From Thermosulfurimonas sp. (lineage in GTDB: Bacteria > Desulfobacterota > Thermodesulfobacteria > Thermodesulfobacteriales > Thermodesulfobacteriaceae), in NCBI GenBank assembly GCA_015487645.1, contig WFPH01000209.1, forward strand, positions 1 through 5,034: a stretch of DNA of 5,034 nt. Reading direction: 5' to 3'. The notes under the pieces were generated by a model. The model saw only the letters and a list, made by a program, of their open reading frames with translations. It was not told the DNA's origin and did no database searches. Below, piece after piece: positions 1 to 5,034 of the stretch (the stretch's first letter is position 1; each line of letters starts with the position of its first letter). A program made the translations under genes and the position numbers.

Positions 1-896
1 ACCTCACAGGGAAGCCCGGCCCAGAGCTTGGCGGCTTCTACGGTATTTTTCATGAGCATGGTAATGGTCATGGGCCCCACGCCTCCAGGAACCGGCGTAA
101 TAGCCGAAGCCTTTTCCTTCACGCTTTCGAAGTCCACATCCCCGCACAGGATGGCTTTCCCCTCCGGAGTTGTACCAATCCGGTTTACGCCCACGTCGAT
201 GACTACCGCCCCTTCCTTAACCATGTCCGCGGTGACGACTTTAGGACGCCCAGCCGCCACGATTAGAATGTCGGCCCGACGGGTATGAGCGGCTATATCC
301 CGGGTTCCAGTATGGCATACGGTCACCGTAGCGTTGCCCACGGGCTTTCTTTTCTGCAGAAGGAGATTCGCTACGGGTTTGCCCACAATATTGCTCCGAC
401 CAACCACCACCACATCGGCCCCATCCACCTCCACCTGGGCCCTCTCCAGCATGACCAGGATGCCATGGGGCGTGCAGGGTAAGAAACAGGGCTCCCCAAT
501 AACCATCTTACCTACGTTTACCGGATGAAAGCCGTCCACATCCTTCCGGGGATCAATGGCATAAATGATCTTTCGCTCGTCAATGTGCTTGGGAAGAGGC
601 AACTGCACGAGGATTCCATGGATTTTTTCATCTTTATTATACTTTTCGATCATCTTGAGGAGCTCTTCTTCGCTCACGTTTTCGGGAAGATTCTCCTGCA
701 CGGAATAGAAGCCAAGATCCTTAGCCGTACGCTGTTTGGCCGTGACATAAGAGACCGAGGCCGGATTCTCCCCCACCAGGATGGTCACCAGCCCCGGGGT
801 CACCCCATGTTTTTCCTTCAATTCCTGGACCTCTTTTTTGAGTTCCTCTCGAATTTGTTGCGAAATTTCCTTCCCGCTAATAATTCTGGCCGACAT
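1..896 (-). CDS. folD: Bifunctional methylene-THF dehydrogenase / methenyl-THF cyclohydrolase FolD (3' end off window)
   Basis: Cytoplasmic enzyme that interconverts 5,10-methylene-THF and 10-formyl-THF via methenyl-THF with NAD(P). It is the step after Fhs in the Wood-Ljungdahl methyl branch and in general C1 supply. I translated 298 residues from ATG at 896 down to position 3. The frame is still open at the left edge, but the family is usually about 285-300 residues, so only a few are missing. Visible motifs: catalytic Tyr50 and Lys54 in SYVTAK; LVQLPLP (97-103, with the conserved Gln98); KDVDGFHP (119-126); the dinucleotide-binding stretch VVGRSNIVGKP (164-174), whose Arg-Ser after Gly would suit NADP; and PVPGGVGPMT (268-277). 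A strong ribosome-binding site (GGAGGT, 902-907) lies 5 nt before the ATG. It lies 170 bp downstream of fhs on the same strand, so co-transcription is likely. A weak promoter of its own (CTGACA 997-1002, 17-nt gap, TAAGTT 974-979) cannot be excluded. The family call is secure; cofactor preference is inferred. Confidence 0.96.
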   Translation of the reverse strand, partial: MSARIISGKEISQQIREELKKEVQELKEKHGVTPGLVTILVGENPASVSYVTAKQRTAKDLGFYSVQENLPENVSEEELLKMIEKYNKDEKIHGILVQLPLPKHIDERKIIYAIDPRKDVDGFHPVNVGKMVIGEPCFLPCTPHGILVMLERAQVEVDGADVVVVGRSNIVGKPVANLLLQKRKPVGNATVTVCHTGTRDIAAHTRRADILIVAAGRPKVVTADMVKEGAVVIDVGVNRIGTTPEGKAILCGDVDFESVKEKASAITPVPGGVGPMTITMLMKNTVEAAKLWAGLPCE

Positions 897-1010
897 CACA
901 GACCTCCCCTATTTTGATCGTGTGTTATTCTTTGCAAAAAACAGACCAACTTTTTTCATTGCACTAACCCTAGAACTTAACGCAATTTTCAAAACTTGTC
1001 AGGCAAATCC

Positions 1011-1056
1011 GAAAGCCCTGCCGGGGAGAAACTCCCCGGCAGGGTGGAAGGCTTTC
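1011..1056 (-). terminator. GC-rich hairpin between fhs and folD; attenuator, weak terminator or mRNA-stabilising stem
   Basis: Directly visible is a perfect 13-bp inverted repeat: CCCTGCCGGGGAG at 1016-1028 and CTCCCCGGCAGGG at 1032-1044, with a 3-nt loop. An outer GAAAG (1011-1015) / CTTTC (1052-1056) pair extends it across a 7-nt bulge. The stem starts 23 nt beyond the fhs stop codon, where a terminator would be. However, neither strand has a run of T after the stem; the fhs transcript continues CTTTCGGATTTGCC. An intrinsic terminator is therefore not well supported. Partial termination, factor-assisted termination, or protection of the fhs mRNA 3' end after processing fit equally well. 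It may set the fhs:folD expression ratio. The structure is certain at sequence level; the function is inferred. Confidence 0.55.
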
Positions 1057-1066
1057 CTCAGAGAAG

Positions 1067-2830
1067 CTAAAAGAGTCCCTTGACTTTGCCGGTTTCCACA
1101 TCCACATCGATTCGACGATAAGCAGGATCAGAGCCCGTCCCGGGCATGAGGCTTATGTCTCCGGCCACCGGAACGATAAACCCCGAACCTCGGTAGATCA
1201 GCACATCCCTCACCCGGAGCTGCCACCCCTTGGGCACGCCCTTCTTGGTGGGATCGTCAGAGAGCGAAAGGTGGGTCTTCACCATGCAGATGGGCATCTG
1301 GCGGAGCTCAGGATCGGACTCGATCATGCGTATCTTTTCTTCCGCTGCCGGCAGATACACCACGCCGTCGGCCCCGTAGACCTCGGTGGCGATCTTCTCG
1401 ATCCGGGTCTTCACGGGTTCGTCAAGCTCATAGAGGAAACGGAAGTCGCTCTTCTCCTCGCAGGCATCCGCCACGGCGTCAGCGAGCTCGAGTGCCCCCT
1501 CACCGCCCTTGAGCCAGTGCTCGGAGATGGCCACCCGCACGCCGTGTTCCTCGCAGATGCGCTTTACCAGCTCGATCTCGCTTTTGGTGTCGGTGTAGAA
1601 GGCATTGATGCAGACCACCGGGGTGGAGCCGCTCTTTTTCACGATGTTCACGCAGTGCATGAGGTTTTCGCAGCCCTTCTCCACCCATTCCAGGTTCTCC
1701 TCGAAGTACTCCTTGGGAATGGGTTTGCCCGGAGGCGGAATGGGAGCGCCGCCGTGGCACTTGAGGGCCCGAATGGTGGCCACCACTACTACACAGTCGG
1801 GCTTGAGCCCGGAGAGGCGACACTTGATGTTCCAGAATTTCTCAAAACCGATGTCCGCCGCAAAACCGGACTCCGTGACCAGGTAATCCGCAAGCTTAAG
1901 CCCCACGTAGTCTGCTATGATGGAGGACTGTCCTATGGCGATGTTGGCGAAGGGCCCGGCGTGGATGAGGACCGGCTGTCCCTCCAGGGTCTGCATGAGG
2001 TTGGGGTTGATGGCGTCAACCATCCAGGCGGTCATGGCGCCGGCCACCTCGAGGTCCTCGGTGGTAATGGGGTTGCCGAATTTGTCAAAGGCCACCACGA
2101 TCCGCCCGATCCGCTCCCGCAGATCCTTGAGATCCCGGGCTACCGCCAGAATAGCCATAACTTCCGAGGCCACCGCAATCCAGAACTTGCTCTCCATGGG
2201 GTAGCCGTCCCGCTTGCCCCCGAGCCCGATCACGATGTGCCGCAGAGCCTGGGCGCAGTAGTCGATCACCCAGCCCATCTCTACCCGCTTGGGGTCAATG
2301 TTGAGACGCTTGAGGCCCCGTTTGGCCAGCGTCTCATCGTCATAGTTGGCCTCGTGCTGCATCCGGGCCGTAAGCGCCACCATGGCCAGGTTGTGGGCGT
2401 TCATTACGGCGTTGATGTCCCCGGTGAGACCCAAGGAGAACTTGTCCAAAGGAATAATCTGGGCCAGACCGCCTCCCGCGGCACTACCTTTAATGTTAAA
2501 GGTTGGACCGCCCGAGGGCTGCCGCAGGGCCCCGATCACGCTCTTGCCTCGCTTGCCTAGCCCCTGAATAAGCCCGATGGCGGTAGTGGATTTGCCCTCT
2601 CCTAGGGGAGTGGGCGTAATGGCAGTCACATCGATGTATTTTCCGTTGGGCCGATCTTTCAGACGCTCCATAACCTTCTTGTAATCGATCTTGGCCACAT
2701 AGTGGCCATAAGGAAGAAGCTCTTCTTTGGTCAAGCCCAGTTCATCAGCCAGCTGGTAAACGGTTTTCATGTTTTTCTCGCATTCCGCAGCGATCTCCCA
2801 GTCTTTCATCTTGGTAGGATCAAGCTTCAT
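1067..2830 (-). CDS. fhs: Formate--tetrahydrofolate ligase (10-formyl-THF synthetase)
   Basis: Catalyses ATP-dependent ligation of formate to THF giving 10-formyl-THF, which is the entry of formate into the Wood-Ljungdahl methyl branch. It can also run in reverse to make ATP. The protein has 587 residues from ATG at 2830, somewhat longer than the roughly 555-residue clostridial enzymes. The ATP-binding loop TPLGEGKSTT is at 74-83. Family signature 1 is at 111-128 (FNIKGSAAGGGLAQIIPL), reading GSAAGGGL where clostridial enzymes have GGAAGGGY. Signature 2, VATIRALKCHGG, is at 350-361. The C-terminal nucleotide/folate region (PGTGSDPA, 563-570) is intact. The start is chosen for its ribosome-binding site (AAAGGAGG, 2836-2843). 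The frame stays open upstream to a TTG at 2926, but that extension is Lys-rich, unlike the family, and would run through the divergent promoter into the neighbouring gene. It precedes folD on the same strand. Long open frames on the opposite strand are shadows of its codon use. Confidence 0.98.
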   Translation of the reverse strand: MKLDPTKMKDWEIAAECEKNMKTVYQLADELGLTKEELLPYGHYVAKIDYKKVMERLKDRPNGKYIDVTAITPTPLGEGKSTTAIGLIQGLGKRGKSVIGALRQPSGGPTFNIKGSAAGGGLAQIIPLDKFSLGLTGDINAVMNAHNLAMVALTARMQHEANYDDETLAKRGLKRLNIDPKRVEMGWVIDYCAQALRHIVIGLGGKRDGYPMESKFWIAVASEVMAILAVARDLKDLRERIGRIVVAFDKFGNPITTEDLEVAGAMTAWMVDAINPNLMQTLEGQPVLIHAGPFANIAIGQSSIIADYVGLKLADYLVTESGFAADIGFEKFWNIKCRLSGLKPDCVVVVATIRALKCHGGAPIPPPGKPIPKEYFEENLEWVEKGCENLMHCVNIVKKSGSTPVVCINAFYTDTKSEIELVKRICEEHGVRVAISEHWLKGGEGALELADAVADACEEKSDFRFLYELDEPVKTRIEKIATEVYGADGVVYLPAAEEKIRMIESDPELRQMPICMVKTHLSLSDDPTKKGVPKGWQLRVRDVLIYRGSGFIVPVAGDISLMPGTGSDPAYRRIDVDVETGKVKGLF

Positions 2831-2835
2831 GACGC

Positions 2836-2843
2836 CCTCCTTT
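2836..2843 (-). promoter_or_regulatory. Shine-Dalgarno site that fixes the fhs start
   Basis: The minus strand reads AAAGGAGG, then 5 nt, then the ATG ending at 2828. It is near-perfectly complementary to the 16S 3' end. No comparable site precedes the upstream TTG at 2926, so this site decides the fhs start. Confidence 0.85.
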
Positions 2844-2846
2844 CTC

Positions 2847-2875
2847 TGGACTTTTAAGGCTAAATAATTTATATT
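2847..2875 (+). promoter_or_regulatory. Predicted housekeeping promoter for the VKOR-methyltransferase operon
   Basis: TGGACT (2847-2852; 4 of 6 to TTGACA) is followed after exactly 17 nt by TATATT (2870-2875; 5 of 6 to TATAAT). Transcription would begin near 2882, leaving about 19 nt before the ATG at 2901, enough for the GAGG ribosome-binding site. It lies within the fhs leader and overlaps the opposing fhs promoter candidate. Prediction by eye in an AT-rich stretch. Confidence 0.42.
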
Positions 2876-2889
2876 CTTTTTCTTGGCAA
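2861..2889 (-). promoter_or_regulatory. Predicted promoter for fhs(-folD)
   Basis: On the minus strand, TTGCCA (2889-2884) is followed after 17 nt by TATTTA (2866-2861). The -10 is only 3 of 6, so this is a weak match, but the A/T-rich spacer and the position 24-31 nt before the fhs start are suitable. It overlaps the plus-strand promoter candidate, so the two divergent units could compete for polymerase. Confidence 0.3.
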
Positions 2890-2891
2890 GT

Positions 2892-2895
2892 GAGG
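2892..2895 (+). promoter_or_regulatory. Shine-Dalgarno site for the VKOR-thioredoxin gene
   Basis: GAGG (within TGAGGAA) sits 5 nt before ATG 2901. It favours this ATG over the in-frame TTG at 2883, which lies at the predicted transcription start and has no upstream ribosome-binding site. Confidence 0.6.
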
Positions 2896-2900
2896 AACCC

Positions 2901-3761
2901 ATGCCTTTAAGACTACCCCAGGCCAAAATCTTAAAGTTTTCCTTTTTGATAGCCCTTTTTTGGACTCTGGGGCTAACAATCGAACTTTTTTTGACTCTAA
3001 AAGGAAAAAGTTTTTGTGAGGCTTCGAGTTGCCTGGTAGTGGGGGAACTGGCCCGCCTTAGGCACCGGGAAATGGTTATCCTGGGGCTGGCTTATTTCCT
3101 TGGATTGCTGACCCTTCTGGCCTTCTGGCGTCCCGAAAGGGATTTTTTTCGGAAGGGCTTAGTCCTCTGGGTGGGAGGGGGATTTTTTGCGGAGCTCGTA
3201 TTTCTTATGAGGCAGGCTCTGGAGTACAAACTTTTTTGTCCTTTTTGTCTCGTGGTAGGGGCAGGGGTTCTCCTTTCGGGAGTGGCTATCTTTTATTTCT
3301 TTAAATCTTCGCTCTCGATTCTCCTCGGAGCACTTGGGGGACTTTTTCTGGGCTTCTATCTGACGGTCAATCCTCTCACCCCCTTAAAAGAGCAAGCCTT
3401 TCCGGCCTTTCCTGAAAGACCACAGGTGCCAGATCTCATCCTCATCTATTCCCCGGACTGCCCTCATTGTCATGAAGTCCTCGATTTCTGTCAAAAACTC
3501 CCGAAGGCCAACCTCAACCTTTGCCCTAAGGATAAAGCCCTGGGAGTCTTCAGGATACTGGGACTTTCCGGGGTCCCCGTTCTCATCGTGGATCGCCCTC
3601 CGCGCTGGGAAATCCTGGAAGGTTCCGGCCCCATCATGGCTTATCTAAAAGAACGTTTTGGAGCCCAGGCTCTTCCCGAAACACCTGAAAACCTGAACGG
3701 TCTTTTCATCCCCGAGACGGGAGGCATATGCAGTGATTTGCAGCCCGAAAAATGTCAGTAA
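2901..3761 (+). CDS. Vitamin K epoxide reductase (VKOR) domain fused to a thioredoxin-like domain
   Basis: Probable integral membrane enzyme that makes disulfide bonds outside the cytoplasm: the thioredoxin-like domain accepts electrons from substrate cysteines and the VKOR core passes them to a quinone, doing the job of DsbB. It has 286 residues. About five hydrophobic helices (roughly 11-33, 57-76, 86-104, 112-133 and 136-156) match cyanobacterial-type VKOR-Trx fusions. The loop cysteine pair Cys39/Cys44 follows helix 1, and the quinone-site motif CPFC is at 113-116. The soluble domain (about 178-255) has the redox motif CPHC (187-190) and a cis-Pro loop GVPVL (225-229). Extra cysteines are Cys197, Cys208, and Cys277/Cys285 in a C-terminal tail. 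The tail overlaps the next gene by 29 nt, suggesting translational coupling. In an anaerobe the acceptor would probably be menaquinone (inference). Topology was judged by eye. Confidence 0.88.
   Translation: MPLRLPQAKILKFSFLIALFWTLGLTIELFLTLKGKSFCEASSCLVVGELARLRHREMVILGLAYFLGLLTLLAFWRPERDFFRKGLVLWVGGGFFAELVFLMRQALEYKLFCPFCLVVGAGVLLSGVAIFYFFKSSLSILLGALGGLFLGFYLTVNPLTPLKEQAFPAFPERPQVPDLILIYSPDCPHCHEVLDFCQKLPKANLNLCPKDKALGVFRILGLSGVPVLIVDRPPRWEILEGSGPIMAYLKERFGAQALPETPENLNGLFIPETGGICSDLQPEKCQ
3719..3724 (+). promoter_or_regulatory. Shine-Dalgarno site that fixes the GTG start of the methyltransferase gene
   Basis: GGGAGG lies inside the end of the VKOR coding sequence, 8 nt before GTG 3733. ATGs at 3728 and 3752 are out of frame with the methyltransferase. 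This site therefore supports the GTG start and the 29-nt gene overlap. Confidence 0.7.
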
Positions 3762-4809
3762 GCTCTCCGGAAAGGCTACCCTTATAGGGAGTTTCCCTTT
3801 CGAGGACCACCGTGAAGCGGTGAAGCTTATCCTGGAATATACCCCGGAGATCCCCTGTTGGCCTCAGCTCCCAGCCCTTCCCTCCGAAGGAATGCTGATC
3901 CAGTTTTCCAGAGGGCTCCCGGGTTTCGATCCCGAAAGGCTCCGCCTGAACCCGGAAGCCCCTGGGTTCGAAGAAGAAAGGCTTAAATTTTACGAAGAGT
4001 ACCTGACTGCTACCGAGGCCGAGGGCGATCTAGAGGAAACCCGCTTCAAACTCACTCCAGAAGAGGCTCCGGGCTTTTTCCTCCTCCTTGAGGAGGCCTC
4101 AGAGAAGGCCCCCTTGCCGGCGGTTAAAGGGCAAATCACCGGGCCTTTCACTCTGGCCGTGGGGTTAAAGCTTCCCGATGGCCGGGCCGTTTTCTATGAC
4201 CCCGAGCTGCGGGATATAGTCGTCAAACTGGTGGCCCTCAAGGCCCGCTGGCAGGTAGAGAAGCTCCGGACTCTCTCTGAAATAGTTATCATCTTTCTCG
4301 ACGAGCCTGCCCTCTCGGGTTTCGGCTCCTCGGCTTTCATGGGGGTCTCCCGGGAAGAGGTGCTCGCGATGCTGAACGAGGTGGCCACCGAGATTCACCG
4401 GGCCGGAGGGCTGATAGGAGCACATGTTTGCGGAAACACCGATTGGAGCCTGCTTACAACCAGCCCCATCAATATCATTAACTACGATGCTTATAATTTT
4501 TCAGAAAACTTCATAGCTTACGATCAAGATCTAAAGGAATTTATTAAAAGGAAGGGCTTGATAGCCTGGGGGCTGATCCCGACTCTGCGGGCTGAAGATC
4601 TGGAGAAGACGACCCCAGAGGAGTTAGCTGAGAGATTCAAGTCTCTGGTACTTGAACTTGCCGTGCGCACGGATCTTTCAAAAGAAGATATCTTAAACCA
4701 CTCCCTTCTCACTCCTTCATGCGGTATGGGAACCCTTCCTCGCGAACTCACCTTGAAGGCCCTGCAAGACCTGAAAAAACTCACGGAAATCGTTCGGTCG
4801 GCCCTTTAG
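3733..4809 (+). CDS. UROD/MetE-superfamily zinc methyltransferase (single-domain, core-MetE-like)
   Basis: Probable cytoplasmic methyltransferase that activates a thiol on zinc and methylates it. Methionine synthesis from homocysteine is the leading possibility. Its 358 residues correspond only to the C-terminal catalytic half of cobalamin-independent methionine synthase (MetE is about 750). Motifs: IGSFP (18-22), matching the homocysteine-binding segment of MetE; VKGQITGPFTL (131-141); DEPAL (190-194), holding the amino-group-binding Asp; the zinc pair His231-x-Cys233 in HVCGN; and Cys330 in SCGMGTL, the C-terminal zinc cysteine. At the place of MetE's zinc-ligand Glu I see NYDAYNF with Asp252, so the fourth ligand is uncertain. 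The N-terminal half, needed by MetE for methyltetrahydrofolate-triglutamate, is absent. Folate-independent core-MetE proteins of anaerobes and archaea use methyl-corrinoid proteins, and that is my inference here. The start is GTG 3733, chosen for its ribosome-binding site. Other corrinoid- or thiol-dependent methyl transfers remain possible. Confidence 0.8.
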   Translation: MICSPKNVSKLSGKATLIGSFPFEDHREAVKLILEYTPEIPCWPQLPALPSEGMLIQFSRGLPGFDPERLRLNPEAPGFEEERLKFYEEYLTATEAEGDLEETRFKLTPEEAPGFFLLLEEASEKAPLPAVKGQITGPFTLAVGLKLPDGRAVFYDPELRDIVVKLVALKARWQVEKLRTLSEIVIIFLDEPALSGFGSSAFMGVSREEVLAMLNEVATEIHRAGGLIGAHVCGNTDWSLLTTSPINIINYDAYNFSENFIAYDQDLKEFIKRKGLIAWGLIPTLRAEDLEKTTPEELAERFKSLVLELAVRTDLSKEDILNHSLLTPSCGMGTLPRELTLKALQDLKKLTEIVRSAL

Positions 4810-4913
4810 AGGAACAGCTGCCAGAAACGGAACATTCAACCGGCCGGATTACCTGAAAAATAAGCCAAGTTTTTCTTCAGTTGCGGATCTTTCGAACTAA
4901 AATCAAAAAAATG
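4810..4913. other. Intergenic region downstream of the methyltransferase gene
   Basis: It contains a short CCGGCCGG palindrome (4840-4847) and a weak A/T-rich inverted repeat (CTGAA 4853-4857 with TTCAG 4876-4880). Neither is followed by a T-run, so I see no convincing intrinsic terminator for the upstream operon. Composition becomes AT-rich toward the promoter at 4914. Confidence 0.5.
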
Positions 4914-4942
4914 TTGACAATTTTTTTCTGACATACTATAAA
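4914..4942 (+). promoter_or_regulatory. Near-consensus sigma-70-type promoter reading toward the right edge
   Basis: A perfect -35 TTGACA (4914-4919), exactly 17 nt, then -10 TATAAA (4937-4942; 5 of 6 to TATAAT). It is the best promoter match in the window. Transcription would start near 4949. No normal ribosome-binding site and start follow within the visible 85 nt. The product may be a structured RNA, a CRISPR precursor, or the leader of a gene beyond the edge. The AT-rich surroundings raise the chance of a coincidental match. Confidence 0.62.
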
Positions 4943-4970
4943 AAAGATGAGATTTTTGCATAATTCGATT

Positions 4971-5034
4971 TTCCTCCCTTTGTGGGGGCTAGAGGGGGGT
5001 TTCTCCTACCCAGCCTCTCCCAGTGGGGGAGAAG
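4971..5034. repeat. Two-hairpin, GC-rich imperfect inverted repeat (REP-doublet/MITE-like or CRISPR-edge element)
   Basis: Two related blocks face each other: CCTCCCTTTGTGGGGG (4973-4988) followed by CTAGAGGGGGG, and CTACCCAGCC (5006-5015 region) followed by the second hairpin CTCTCCCAGTGGGGGAG (5015-5031). Each block can form its own small hairpin. The outer ends (TTCCTCCC and GGGGGAGAA) can also pair with each other, as can GGCT (4987-4990) with AGCC (5012-5015). This inverted pairing of hairpin-plus-tail units is how REP doublets (REPINs) are built. The GC-rich block contrasts sharply with the AT-rich sequence before it. The window stops inside or at the end of the element. A CRISPR repeat or structured RNA is an alternative. 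Confidence 0.42.

Noticed and set aside
897..1066. ZTP or THF riboswitch upstream of folD
   Set aside because: Such riboswitches control fhs/folD genes in some bacteria, so I looked for their conserved cores here and in the 70-bp fhs leader. The visible hairpin does not resemble either, and the fhs leader is too short.
28..1083. Several plus-strand open frames opposite folD and the fhs end
   Set aside because: They lie over folD, whose full set of family motifs is on the minus strand. Their translations look like antisense composition.
1271..2560. Long (429-residue) open frame on the plus strand, antisense to fhs
   Set aside because: It mirrors the fhs codon pattern, is rich in His/Gly/Val/Asp without domain-like features, and has no convincing ribosome-binding site. 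fhs on the other strand is unmistakable.
2883..2900. TTG start for the VKOR gene at 2883
   Set aside because: It coincides with the predicted transcription start and lacks a ribosome-binding site. ATG 2901 has GAGG at good spacing.
2831..2926. N-terminal extension of fhs by 32 residues from TTG 2926
   Set aside because: It would cross the divergent promoter region and the start of the VKOR gene. The ATG at 2830 has a strong ribosome-binding site and gives the expected family N-terminus.
3733..4809. Uroporphyrinogen decarboxylase (HemE)
   Set aside because: Same fold superfamily, but the zinc motif HxC, C-terminal Cys and the IGSFP and DEPAL motifs point to MetE-type methyl transfer rather than haem synthesis.
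4853..4880. Terminator for the VKOR-methyltransferase operon
   Set aside because: The inverted repeat is short, almost all A/T, has a bulge, and no T-run follows its 3' arm.
4836..4961. 41-codon minus-strand open frame preceded by GGGAGG
   Set aside because: The Shine-Dalgarno-like stretch is 11 nt from the ATG and is part of the repeat's hairpin arm. The peptide has no recognisable features and is driven by A/T-rich composition, and it lies across the plus-strand promoter. Kept only as a remote small-protein possibility.
4947..5034. Plus-strand open frame from ATG 4947 to the edge
   Set aside because: It would be leaderless, lies only 4 nt past the -10 box, and encodes Gly/Pro/Ser-rich read-through of the repeat. 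The visible part is too short to call.

Overview
The window looks like a chromosomal segment of an anaerobic, C1-metabolising bacterium of moderate GC content. My best guess is a thermophilic sulfur- or sulfate-metabolising Thermodesulfobacteriota/Desulfobacterota-type organism. That guess rests on the gene set: stand-alone fhs and folD side by side, a quinone-linked VKOR-thioredoxin fusion, and a short UROD/MetE-superfamily methyltransferase. The lineage is inference only, because no marker gene is present. Coding density is high. There are no rRNA or tRNA genes, transposases or complete CRISPR arrays.

Layout, left to right. (1) 1-896, minus strand: folD (methylene-THF dehydrogenase/cyclohydrolase), nearly complete, with its 3' end running off the left edge. 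(2) 897-1066: a 170-bp gap holding the folD ribosome-binding site and a perfect 13-bp GC-rich hairpin just after fhs. (3) 1067-2830, minus strand: fhs (formate-THF ligase). (4) 2831-2900: a compact 70-bp divergent intergenic region with apparently overlapping promoters. (5) 2901-3761, plus strand: a five-helix VKOR domain fused to a thioredoxin-like domain. (6) 3733-4809, plus strand: a MetE-catalytic-domain-like zinc methyltransferase, starting at GTG inside the end of the VKOR gene. (7) 4810-5034: an AT-rich gap with a near-consensus promoter (TTGACA-N17-TATAAA) pointing right into a GC-rich element built from two hairpins, cut by the window edge.

How the genes fit together. fhs and folD catalyse consecutive steps from formate to methylene-THF: the methyl (eastern) branch of the Wood-Ljungdahl pathway, and also the general C1 supply. 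They share a strand and probably a transcript, with the hairpin as a possible attenuator or processing point. The divergent pair combines a membrane disulfide-forming enzyme with a probable cytoplasmic methyltransferase. Their 29-nt overlap implies translational coupling, although a functional link is not obvious. The methyltransferase has the homocysteine- and zinc-binding motifs of MetE but lacks the N-terminal half used with methyl-folate. A corrinoid methyl donor fed by the neighbouring C1 pathway is therefore an attractive but unproven idea.

The least explained part is the right edge (about 4914-5034). It may be a REP-doublet (REPIN/MITE-like) repeat, the leader and first repeat of a CRISPR array, or a structured leader or small RNA. 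The sequence stops too early to decide.
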